Source: Halalkalibaculum roseum
GTDB lineage: Bacteria > Bacteroidota > Rhodothermia > Balneolales > Balneolaceae
DNA: 64,000 bases
Assembly: GCF_011059145.1 (NCBI RefSeq)
Contig: NZ_JAALLT010000004.1
Span: 721,923 to 785,922, forward strand
Direction: 5' to 3'
Shown piece after piece: positions 1-8,128 of the stretch. The position numbers were made by a program, and so were the translations under genes. Positions within the stretch are counted from its first letter, which is position 1, and each line of letters opens with the position of its first letter. The notes below the pieces were generated by a model, which was not told the origin of the DNA, made no database searches, and worked only from the letters and a program-made list of their open reading frames with translations.

Positions 1-3000
1 AAGATATCCGGTTGATTATTCTGGATACTCAATGGTGGCTGCAAAAAGATAACAAGCCATTCGGTGAAACCGGAGAGTATATGTTAAACGATGCCGGTGA
101 TTTTTTACGGGAACTGCAGAATACCCTGCTTGAGAGAAGAAATGACCATGTTATGGTACTGGGACATCATCCCTTATTTTCCAATGCCAGTCATGGAGGT
201 TATTTCCCGCTTAAAACTCATTTGCTGCCACCCGTATTCGGTAGTCTTTATGTGGGATACCGAAAATTTTTCGGCTACCCCCAGGATATTGCGCACCCCC
301 GCTATGGCCTGCTAAAAGAGGAGCTTCTGGGATTATTTAACGGCCATCAGGACCTGATATATGCTTCGGGGCATGATCACGGACTACAGTATTTTAAAAA
401 AGAGCGAAAAAACGAGAGGCAGCATTACCTTGTCAGTGGGGGAGGTACCGATGCTGATTTTGTTGCAAAGGGCCGGGAAGCAGATTTTGCGGCGCAAAGT
501 ACAGGATTTGCCACAGTATCTTACTATGCTGACGGATCGAGCTGGCTGGAGTTTTGGCAACCGGTACATGATAATAACGAAGGCAAGATGCTGTTCCAAA
601 CCAGAATGGGTATTCCCTATGCCGACCCATTTGCAAATAGGGAAGAACCTGCTACTAAAGAAGAGATGCCTGATCTCAAGGACAGCACTTTGACAATGGC
701 AGCAAATCCTGAGTATGATAAAATGGGGTGGTTCGGACGCCTGATAGCCGGTGAGCATAATCGCGGTATCTGGAATATTCCGGTGGAAGCGCCGGTATTT
801 GATGTAGGATCAGTTAAAGGCGGTTTAAAACCGACTGAGGTGGGAGGTACCGGTCAGACCACGAATCTGAGGCTGGAATCTGAAGATGGCCATGATTACG
901 TATTGCGATCAATAGATAAAGAAGCCGGCCGTATATGGGAGGATGAGCTAAAGGACACCTTTGCTCATGATATAGCTCAAGATCAGTTTTCCATAATTCA
1001 TCCATACGCTCCATTCATCTTGCCTGACCTGTCCGATGCCGTGGGTGTATTTCATACCAATCCTGAGTTATACTATGTGCCGGATGATTCACGCCTGGGT
1101 GAATATGCCGACTTGATGGCGGGAGAGTTTGCACTTTTTGAAGAACGCCCGGATGGGGATATGAGTGAGGTTGAAAGCATGGGCTATTCGGAGGAGGTGC
1201 TGGGCAGCCGGCAAATGCTGCTGAAGGTAGATGCCGATATTGATCATCACGTGGATCAGCAGGCCTTTGCAAGGGCAAGGCTCTTTGATTTACTGATAGC
1301 TGATTGGGATCGTCACGCCGATCAATGGAGGTGGGGCGCATTTGAGCCGGAGGATGAAAAAGGAAAAATTTATAAACCTATTCCCCGCGACCGTGACATG
1401 GCTTTTATGCGCATGAACGGGATTTTGCCCACCATCGGAAAGTTAAATCTCTTTTACCAGTACCAGGGGTTTAGTCGCCGTTACGGTAACCTAAAGGGAT
1501 TGACACTGAATTCATTGGGTCTTACAAGACGTTTTACCAACCAAATGACTAAGGATGATTGGCTGGCTTTAGCAGACAGCATGCAGGATAGTCTAACAGA
1601 TGAAATTATCGAAGAGGCCGTTCGCAGGTGGCCTCCTGCGGTTTATGAGTCCAATGGTATTTATACCATAGAGGTATTGAAGACCAGAAGGGATCAGCTC
1701 AAAGAGGTGGCGGCCGATTATTTCGAGTTGATTTCAACCGCTGTTGATGTGGTTGGAAGCGAAAAGCACGAGTGGTTTTATGCCGATAGAATAAGTCCGT
1801 CAGAAACAAGGGTCAGGGTGGAAAAGAGAACCCGGGAAGGGGTGTATCGGGAGTTGGTTTATGATCGCGTATTCAATAATGAGGAGACCGAGGAAATAAG
1901 GCTTTACGGACTGAGCGGATTGGATCATTTTGAGGTCAGCGGCAATTACGACAACGGTATAAAACTCCGCATCATCGGTGGCCCCGGAAGCGATACCTTT
2001 ATTGATTCCACCAGGGTCAATAGACGAAGCAGAGCCCGGATTTATGACACGGATATAGGCAATGATTGGCTAGTGAGGGGAAGTGTTATAGACAGGCGTT
2101 CCTCGGATCCCAGAGTTCATGAATACCGTTATGCTACCAATTATCACTACAGTCGAACCGACCCCCTCCTGTTTTTCGGAAGCAATACAGATGACGGACT
2201 CTTTATGGGAGGCGGATTTACCTATAAGCAGTATGCATTCCGTAAAGGACCTGAGGCACACAAACACATGTTCAAAGGCAACTATGCCCCGGCCAGTCGC
2301 GCCTTTAATCTAAAGTACAATGGCGAGTTTAAGCAGGTATTCGGTGACTGGAACTTCACCCTGGATGTTTCGGTATTGTCTCCGAACAATATCAGGAATT
2401 ATTTCGGACTCGGAAACGACACAGAGAATACCGAAGATAATGAGGAATATTATCGTGCCCGTTTTTCGGAGTATCGGGTGGCACCAGGCTTGATGAGAAC
2501 ACTCCGGACGGGTATTACTCTTGTTATCCGTCCGACATTTGAGGTGACCAATTACAAGGAACAAGAGGGTCGTTTTATTACACAGCCCCAAGCAGGCATT
2601 GATGAGAACACGTTTGAGGATCAGTGGTTTGGGGGATTGGAAGTGGAACTGAACCTAAAAAGCATCGATGATGCATTAAATCCCAAGCAAGGTTTTGCCT
2701 GGCAGAATCGGGCAGATATTAATTTCGGGCTCGAAAACACATCGGCAACATTCAGCAAGCTGCAGTCAGATCTTAGTTTTTATTATTCGCCGGTTCTTTC
2801 GCCGCAGGTAACCATAGCTACCCGCATTGGAGGGGCTCATAACATCGGTGATTTCCCGTTTTTCCACTCGAATACTTTGGGTACCCGTCACAACCTGAGG
2901 GGCTACATCAATACCCGTTTTGCCGGTCGCAGCAGCTTGTATAACAACCTGGAGCTCCGCACCAAACTCTTCGACATGTACAACTATATATTCGGAGGCG

Positions 3001-3188
3001 AGGCAGGAGCTTTAGGCTTTCTGGATACCGGCAGGGTGTGGACTGATGGGGAGGATTCTGATACCTGGCACCGGGGGTACGGAGGAGGATTGTGGTTCAG
3101 TGTTTATAAAAAAGCTATAATTAATGTAACTGTAGGGTTCTCTGAAGAGGGCTATTACTACACAGCGGGAGCCGGTTTCTATTTTTAA
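1..3188 (+). CDS. Calcineurin-like phosphoesterase fused to Omp85/BamA-type barrel (5' truncated)
   Basis: The reading frame is open from the first base (frame starts at base 3), so the true start lies outside the window; the TTG at 12 is internal. Residues counted from base 3: the C-terminal half of a metallophosphoesterase with a GHHPLF motif near 55 and GHDH near 124. A middle region of about 260-480 contains a glycine-rich GGTGQTT stretch, DWDRHADQW (434-442) and PRDRDMAF (461-468), which recall HipA/FAM20/CotH-type atypical kinases. A long beta-strand-rich C-terminus ends in an aromatic FYF, as expected for an Omp85-superfamily outer-membrane barrel. Phosphoesterase plus surface-antigen barrel proteins are common in Bacteroidota; the middle domain's role is inferred only. 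The protein would sit in the outer membrane with its soluble domains in the periplasm. Confidence 0.85.
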   Translation, partial: DIRLIILDTQWWLQKDNKPFGETGEYMLNDAGDFLRELQNTLLERRNDHVMVLGHHPLFSNASHGGYFPLKTHLLPPVFGSLYVGYRKFFGYPQDIAHPRYGLLKEELLGLFNGHQDLIYASGHDHGLQYFKKERKNERQHYLVSGGGTDADFVAKGREADFAAQSTGFATVSYYADGSSWLEFWQPVHDNNEGKMLFQTRMGIPYADPFANREEPATKEEMPDLKDSTLTMAANPEYDKMGWFGRLIAGEHNRGIWNIPVEAPVFDVGSVKGGLKPTEVGGTGQTTNLRLESEDGHDYVLRSIDKEAGRIWEDELKDTFAHDIAQDQFSIIHPYAPFILPDLSDAVGVFHTNPELYYVPDDSRLGEYADLMAGEFALFEERPDGDMSEVESMGYSEEVLGSRQMLLKVDADIDHHVDQQAFARARLFDLLIADWDRHADQWRWGAFEPEDEKGKIYKPIPRDRDMAFMRMNGILPTIGKLNLFYQYQGFSRRYGNLKGLTLNSLGLTRRFTNQMTKDDWLALADSMQDSLTDEIIEEAVRRWPPAVYESNGIYTIEVLKTRRDQLKEVAADYFELISTAVDVVGSEKHEWFYADRISPSETRVRVEKRTREGVYRELVYDRVFNNEETEEIRLYGLSGLDHFEVSGNYDNGIKLRIIGGPGSDTFIDSTRVNRRSRARIYDTDIGNDWLVRGSVIDRRSSDPRVHEYRYATNYHYSRTDPLLFFGSNTDDGLFMGGGFTYKQYAFRKGPEAHKHMFKGNYAPASRAFNLKYNGEFKQVFGDWNFTLDVSVLSPNNIRNYFGLGNDTENTEDNEEYYRARFSEYRVAPGLMRTLRTGITLVIRPTFEVTNYKEQEGRFITQPQAGIDENTFEDQWFGGLEVELNLKSIDDALNPKQGFAWQNRADINFGLENTSATFSKLQSDLSFYYSPVLSPQVTIATRIGGAHNIGDFPFFHSNTLGTRHNLRGYINTRFAGRSSLYNNLELRTKLFDMYNYIFGGEAGALGFLDTGRVWTDGEDSDTWHRGYGGGLWFSVYKKAIINVTVGFSEEGYYYTAGAGFYF

Positions 3189-3334
3189 TTGGTGTCAGGT
3201 ACCTGTTATTTACTATGATACCGATAAATAGAAGAAACTTTCGTAATTTGTTATAGAATGTAATCAAGCTCAGAGAGTAAGGGGGCATGTATAAAGACAT
3301 TCAGGAAGGGTCACATTATATTTAGATTTTAGCA

Positions 3335-5293
3335 ATGGTAACTGAAAACATACGTCTTCTGGCTGCAATCATGTTTGCGGATATGGTTGGGTACACCGAA
3401 TTGATGCAGCAGGACGAAGAGCAGGCAAAAAAGAACCGCGATCACCAGCGCGCCGTATTGGAAGATTGCATTCTGCTGCATCGCGGAAATGTAATACAGT
3501 ATTATGGGGATGGTAGCCTGAGTATTTTCGGTAGCGCCATCGAAGCAGTAAAATGTGCCATAGCCATTCAGAAACGTCTTCAGAAGGAGCCAAAGGTACC
3601 GCTCCGAATAGGTTTGCATCTGGGCGATATCGTTTATGATGATGAAGGAGCATATGGTGATGCCGTGAACCTGGCAGCGCGCATCGAATCACTCGCCTCT
3701 CCGGGAAGCGTAATGATGAGCGACCGGGTGAATGATGAGCTTTTGAGCCATCCGGGAATAGAAACGGTCAGTTTAGGCAAGCACTATCTTAAGCACATTA
3801 AACGTGCCGTGGAAGTCTTTGCCGTTAAGCAGAAGGGACTTTCGGTACCCACGCTCTCCAGCATCAAGGCACAGACGGGTAGTTCATCGCGTAGTATTGC
3901 CGTGCTGCCTTTTGTGAATATGAGCGGCAATGTAGAGAATGAATATTTTAGTGACGGGATCACCGAAGAGATCATTAATGCCCTGGCTCGTGTAGAGGGA
4001 CTGAATGTGACCTCTAGAACATCGGCCTTTGCTTTTAAACAGAAGAATAAAGATATCCGTGATATTGGGACAGAACTCAATGTAAGTCATGTACTGGAAG
4101 GAAGCGTGCGGCGCTCGGCAAACCAGGTACGTATTACTGCCCAGTTGATTAACACAAGTGACGGTTTTCATATTTGGTCGGAAGTATTCGACAGGGATTT
4201 GGAGGATATTTTTCAGGTACAGGATGAAATTTCCAAAAAGATCACAGCCAAGCTAAAGGAAAATGTTAAAGAAATTGCCGCACCCGAGAAGCTGGTTCAG
4301 CAGAGCACCGATAATGTTCGCGCCTATAACCACTACCTGAAGGGTAAGTACTACTGGCATAAATGGACTTCGGAAGCGGTACTGAAAAGCATTAAACAGT
4401 TCGAGGAGGCTATAGAGTTATGTCCCGATTACTCCGAAGCCTATGCCGGACTGGCGATGTCGTATTCCTATCTGGGAGCAATAGGACAGATGCCATCCCA
4501 TATAGCTTATGAAAAAGCGGAGAAAGCTGCACTGAAATCCCTTGAATATGATGACCGCATTTCCGCTTCACATACGGCCCTGGCACTGGTGAAAGTATTG
4601 CTTCACTGGGATTTCAAAGGTGCCGCAAAGCATTTTGAGAAAGCCCTGGCCTTGGGCCCTGAGTCTCCGAATGTAAAGCAGGCCTATGCCCTCTTTTTAA
4701 AGGTACAGGGTAAGAACAAACAGGCTATCCGTATTCTTAAAGAAGCACTGGTTCAGGACCCTTTTTCCCTGACCATCAATTCAGACCTGGCAAGAGCCTA
4801 TCTCAATGCCGGCAAAAACAAGAAAGCTCTGGAGCAGTTTAATAAAACGCTCGACCTTGACGCCAATTTCCGTACGGCCATTGAAGGAAAGGGATGGGCT
4901 TACGTGGCACTGGGCGAGTATGAAAAGGCGGAAGAGATCTTTGAGGATTATCGAAAATCAGTAGGTCATAAGCTGAAAGGAATTACGCAACTGGGATATA
5001 TTTACGGGAAACTTGGCAAGGAAAAAAAGGCCGAAAAGATATTGGAACTGTTGAAACAGCGGGAGAAAGAAGATACAGAGATATCTCTGGCTATGGATTT
5101 CGCAGTAGTTCACCTCGGGATGGGGAATAAAGAGAAAGTATTCGAATACCTGCAGCAGGCATTTGATGAGCACCTCGGCGGCATTTTGTTTATCAAGACA
5201 AATCCTATTTGGGAGGATATCCGGGACGATGAACGCTTTGACAAGCTCGTGGATGCCATCGGATTAAACGAAAACCAGCTGGTGATAATTTAA
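3335..5293 (+). CDS. Class III nucleotide cyclase with TolB-like domain and TPR repeats (candidate PycC-like)
   Basis: 652 residues in three parts. Residues 5-165 are a class III cyclase catalytic domain: metal-binding D16 (FADMVGYT) and D59 (YGDGSL), transition-state N112 and R116 (VNLAARI). Residues about 186-315 form a TolB/FlgO-like domain (SIAVLPF, then FSDGITEEI and LEGSVR). Residues about 330-640 are TPR repeats. The position that is Lys in ordinary adenylate cyclases (KxxGDG) is Q55, and the Asp three residues before the GDxVN glycine is G105, so both adenine-selecting residues are absent. The enzyme should make a cyclic nucleotide in the cytoplasm, but cAMP cannot be assumed. A PycTM-type membrane effector follows 67 bp downstream on the same strand, probably co-transcribed. 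No signal peptide or transmembrane helix was noticed. Confidence 0.9.
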   Translation: MVTENIRLLAAIMFADMVGYTELMQQDEEQAKKNRDHQRAVLEDCILLHRGNVIQYYGDGSLSIFGSAIEAVKCAIAIQKRLQKEPKVPLRIGLHLGDIVYDDEGAYGDAVNLAARIESLASPGSVMMSDRVNDELLSHPGIETVSLGKHYLKHIKRAVEVFAVKQKGLSVPTLSSIKAQTGSSSRSIAVLPFVNMSGNVENEYFSDGITEEIINALARVEGLNVTSRTSAFAFKQKNKDIRDIGTELNVSHVLEGSVRRSANQVRITAQLINTSDGFHIWSEVFDRDLEDIFQVQDEISKKITAKLKENVKEIAAPEKLVQQSTDNVRAYNHYLKGKYYWHKWTSEAVLKSIKQFEEAIELCPDYSEAYAGLAMSYSYLGAIGQMPSHIAYEKAEKAALKSLEYDDRISASHTALALVKVLLHWDFKGAAKHFEKALALGPESPNVKQAYALFLKVQGKNKQAIRILKEALVQDPFSLTINSDLARAYLNAGKNKKALEQFNKTLDLDANFRTAIEGKGWAYVALGEYEKAEEIFEDYRKSVGHKLKGITQLGYIYGKLGKEKKAEKILELLKQREKEDTEISLAMDFAVVHLGMGNKEKVFEYLQQAFDEHLGGILFIKTNPIWEDIRDDERFDKLVDAIGLNENQLVII

Positions 5294-5360
5294 TTTAAAA
5301 GAGAGTATTTTGATTCAGATTCTTTTATATATATTCCATATTTGAATAAGGGGAAACGTG

Positions 5361-6023
5361 ATGGAAGAAGAAAAACAGTCGTCCGCAAAAGCGGGAAATG
5401 GTGGTTCCGGTGGTAAAGCCGAAAACAGCAACGGTGCCTCCGGGGAAAACGATTACAGAACGGAAAAAGATAAAAAGCTGGGCTCCCGGAAGCGCGGCAT
5501 ATCGGATATGTTTCGTACCTCGTATCGTACGCATGTTGAGCTGAGTGCGATAGCTGACAACAAGTCAAACATCATGATCAGCATCAACGGGATCATCATA
5601 TCCATTATCATTGCCTCCATTTCGCCCAAGCTGGATGCCAATATTTGGCTGCTCTGGCCAACTGCCGCCTTGCTGGTGTCCTGTCTGGGTTCGCTGGTAT
5701 ATGCTATTCGTGCCGCCCGTCCACGGGTGAGCAAGGAGCCCGTTACGCTGGATGATGTTCGTGCCAATCGCGCCAATATTCTCTTTTTCGGTAACTATCA
5801 CAATATGGAAAGAGCCGAGTTTGTAGAGGGCATTGAAGAATTGATGGTGGATGAACAGAGGTTGTATGATTCCATGGCTCGCGACCTTTATGGCTTGGGC
5901 AGTGTGCTTGCCCGCAAATACGAGTTGCTACGGGTGTCATACAATATATTTATGTTCGGCATCATTGTGGGGGTATTTCTATTTCTGGGTGTGTTTTTCA
6001 CCATCCCGTCGATGGGTATTTAA
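5361..6023 (+). CDS. PycTM-type (DUF5706) membrane effector, Pycsar-like
   Basis: 220 residues. I chose the ATG at 5361, preceded by AAGGGGA, over the GTG one codon upstream. The first ~50 residues are a Gly/Ser/Glu/Lys-rich hydrophilic tail. The core matches the Pycsar effector family: an amphipathic segment then ADNKSN (65-70) leading into TM1 (about 70-90), TM2 (about 98-120) and ARP after it, then ILFFGNYH, an acidic helical stretch, and TM3 near the C-terminus. In Pycsar, such proteins damage the inner membrane when a cyclic pyrimidine nucleotide made by the partner cyclase accumulates during phage infection. Here the partner would be the cyclase encoded just upstream. Unlike many Bacteroidota homologs, no HD domain is attached. 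Function in defence is inference from family and pairing. Confidence 0.82.
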   Translation: MEEEKQSSAKAGNGGSGGKAENSNGASGENDYRTEKDKKLGSRKRGISDMFRTSYRTHVELSAIADNKSNIMISINGIIISIIIASISPKLDANIWLLWPTAALLVSCLGSLVYAIRAARPRVSKEPVTLDDVRANRANILFFGNYHNMERAEFVEGIEELMVDEQRLYDSMARDLYGLGSVLARKYELLRVSYNIFMFGIIVGVFLFLGVFFTIPSMGI

Positions 6024-6053
6024 AGATTGAAATAGAAGCGGTTATAGAATGCC

Positions 6054-6073
6054 CTGCTTATTTATTAAGCCAG
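6054..6073. terminator. Weak hairpin between convergent genes
   Basis: A 7-bp stem with a one-base bulge (CTGCTTA / TAAGCCAG) and a 5-base loop lies between the ends of the membrane effector and the decarboxylase. There is no good T-tract, so it is only a possible terminator. Confidence 0.3.
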
Positions 6074-6085
6074 AAAGGGATTGCA

Positions 6086-7543
6086 TCATTTTGAGTAACC
6101 GGCCTTTAATTCGTTGATCTTCTTTTCCAAAATCTCAAGCACCAGCTCGATATCTTCAAGATGGGTACGAAAACTCAGTACGGCTAGTCGCAGGTAAACA
6201 GTATCTTCGATACTGGTTGAGGATAGAAAAACCCTGCCGTCTTTGTGCAAGGCATCGACCAGCTTTTTATTGAATTTATTGGTATCGGCATCTCTGTGTG
6301 AGGGGACGTAACGGAAAAACATCACCGATAGCTCCGGTTCAGGTCCAACTTCAATCCCTTCAATTTTTTGAACCTCCTGATAAAAGTAATTCGTCAAAGC
6401 AAGTTTTTCGTTGAGTGCTGCACGAAAAGGTTTAACTCCGAAGAGTTTCAGCGGCAGCCACATTCGGAGTCCACGGAAGTGTTTGGAAAGCTCGGGAGAC
6501 AAGTCAGCCGGGGAGAGTTCATCGGTTGCCGATAGGGTATCCTGCAGATAGTTGGCCGTCATATGCTGAGAGTCGTACAGCTTTTGAACATCCCTGACCA
6601 GAAGTGCACCCGATCCGTAGGGAAGGAATAACCCTTTGTGGGGGTCAATGGTTACCGAGTCGGCTTTCTCAATACCTTTCATCTTTTGTTTTCCCCGCTT
6701 GGTAAGAAGAAAGAAACCCCCATAAGCGGCATCGACATGTAGCCAGATGCTGTGTTTTTCAGCGATGCCTGCAATATCCTCGAGGGGATCGACGGCACCG
6801 AGATCGGTAGTGCCGGCGGATGCAAATATGATAAGAGGTATCAACCCCTCTCTCTTATCCTCTTCAATCCTCTCATCAAGCACTTGCGGTTTCATACGGT
6901 ACCGGTCATCCATTTCAATGGTACGCATGGTGGCATCAGCAAGCCCTCCAAACTTTATGGCTTTAATGACACAATGATGTACCTGCCGGGTGGTATATAT
7001 GACCGCATTCTCAAAGTCTTTCGATGAGATGCCTGAATGATCCCTGGCGGTAACGAGTCCGGTGAGGTTTGCAATAGAGCCGCCGGATGACAAGTTACCC
7101 CCCGAGCTTTCCGGGTAACCTATCAGATCACACATCCAGCGAATACACATATTTTCTATACGAACGGCGCCGGGTGACGAAAAAAACACCCCGGCATAGC
7201 GGTTACTTACTGCGGCCAGAAAATCTGCCAGGGCCGAAGGGTAAACCCCGCCACCGGGAATATAACCCATATGCCTGCCTGAAGCCGGATTCAAACCGGC
7301 ACTATCTACCTGGTCCTCAATCAGATTTAGGAGGTCCTTAAGTTCAGTAGAATGCTCTGAAAAAGGATGGTTGCGTATTTCCGATGCTTTATCGTCAGTT
7401 TCTATAAATGACTTCTTGTTGGGAAGGTCTTCCAGAAAGTTCTGACCATAGTGCATCACCTTTGCCGTCATACTAATTCGATCTTTAAAATCGGGCTCCA
7501 GCTTTCTTGCTTCCTTTTCCAGCTCTTTTATCTGATTTTTCAT
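6086..7543 (-). CDS. Pyridoxal-dependent group II decarboxylase
   Basis: 485 residues from the ATG at 7543. An open frame continues 37 codons upstream, but it lacks family similarity and the family N-terminus begins here. It is a PLP fold-type I decarboxylase of the aromatic-amino-acid/glutamate/tyrosine decarboxylase group: HVDAAYGG carries the cofactor-ring Asp and DPHKGLF the Schiff-base Lys. SSGGSIANLTGL is the typical phosphate-binding and substrate region. It would remove the alpha-carboxyl group of an amino acid, giving an amine and CO2. The substrate cannot be decided from sequence; aromatic amino acids are plausible given the tryptophanase and tyrosine phenol-lyase elsewhere in the window. 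It is transcribed alone, convergent with the cyclase-effector pair. Confidence 0.88.
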   Translation of the reverse strand: MKNQIKELEKEARKLEPDFKDRISMTAKVMHYGQNFLEDLPNKKSFIETDDKASEIRNHPFSEHSTELKDLLNLIEDQVDSAGLNPASGRHMGYIPGGGVYPSALADFLAAVSNRYAGVFFSSPGAVRIENMCIRWMCDLIGYPESSGGNLSSGGSIANLTGLVTARDHSGISSKDFENAVIYTTRQVHHCVIKAIKFGGLADATMRTIEMDDRYRMKPQVLDERIEEDKREGLIPLIIFASAGTTDLGAVDPLEDIAGIAEKHSIWLHVDAAYGGFFLLTKRGKQKMKGIEKADSVTIDPHKGLFLPYGSGALLVRDVQKLYDSQHMTANYLQDTLSATDELSPADLSPELSKHFRGLRMWLPLKLFGVKPFRAALNEKLALTNYFYQEVQKIEGIEVGPEPELSVMFFRYVPSHRDADTNKFNKKLVDALHKDGRVFLSSTSIEDTVYLRLAVLSFRTHLEDIELVLEILEKKINELKAGYSK

Positions 7544-7734
7544 CCTAAAATAAAATATTGAGTATCTGCATTGATTGCCTTTTATGCCTTTGATACCTAA
7601 AAAAACTAATGGGAAAAACGAAAACCGTATCCGCGAATCCCGAACACGGCACATTGAATAGCTGCTGGTCTATGTATTAAAGGTATTCAACTTTTTACTG
7701 CTTGCTAAAGCGCATGGATAGACTTCACCGGGTA

Positions 7735-7944
7735 TTAGTCGGTCTCGCCGTACTCTTCCTTAAAGGCATTTTTAATGCGCTGATTCATATGCCTTTTATA
7801 ATTTTCATATTCGTATTTTCGAATGGTAAAGCTCGAGCGGTAATTCCCATCATTACAAACAACGGAATACTTGTTCGGTTTTTCCGTCTCTTCAATAGTG
7901 ACTTCAATATCACCAAGCTTGTATTTTTCTACGAGGTCAGGCAT
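7735..7944 (-). CDS. Small conserved-looking hypothetical protein
   Basis: 69 residues if started at the ATG at 7944; an upstream ATG at 8004 would add a hydrophobic, AT-rich leader that looks non-coding. The product is soluble and charged, with alternating strand-like segments (GDIEVTIEETEKPNKY, YRSSFTIRKYEY) and a basic/acidic helix at the end. An overlapping open frame on the other strand has a low-complexity hydrophobic product and is less credible. I do not recognise the family. It is monocistronic, divergent from the histidine kinase that starts at 8129. Confidence 0.6.
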   Translation of the reverse strand: MPDLVEKYKLGDIEVTIEETEKPNKYSVVCNDGNYRSSFTIRKYEYENYKRHMNQRIKNAFKEEYGETD

Positions 7945-8128
7945 ATATATATATTTGTTTTTTAGGATGCAGAATATAACAATTATTTGTCTAAATAGAC
8001 TCAATCAGGACCTGTAGGCAGGCTGACGGGAATGATTTTTTGAGCTCTCAGCTTTTTTGACGAAACTTCTATACTTATAAGGGCATCGACCTACCGGCAT
8101 CGTTCATCAATGCCTATTTATTTCTTTT

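Noticed and set aside
1300..1400. HipA toxin-antitoxin module
   Set aside because: Only motif fragments are seen within a membrane-barrel protein; no HipB and no HipA-like length, so kept only as a kinase-fold finding.
7702..7965. 87-codon plus-strand frame
   Set aside because: Low-complexity hydrophobic; the minus-strand frame over the same bases looks like a genuine small protein.
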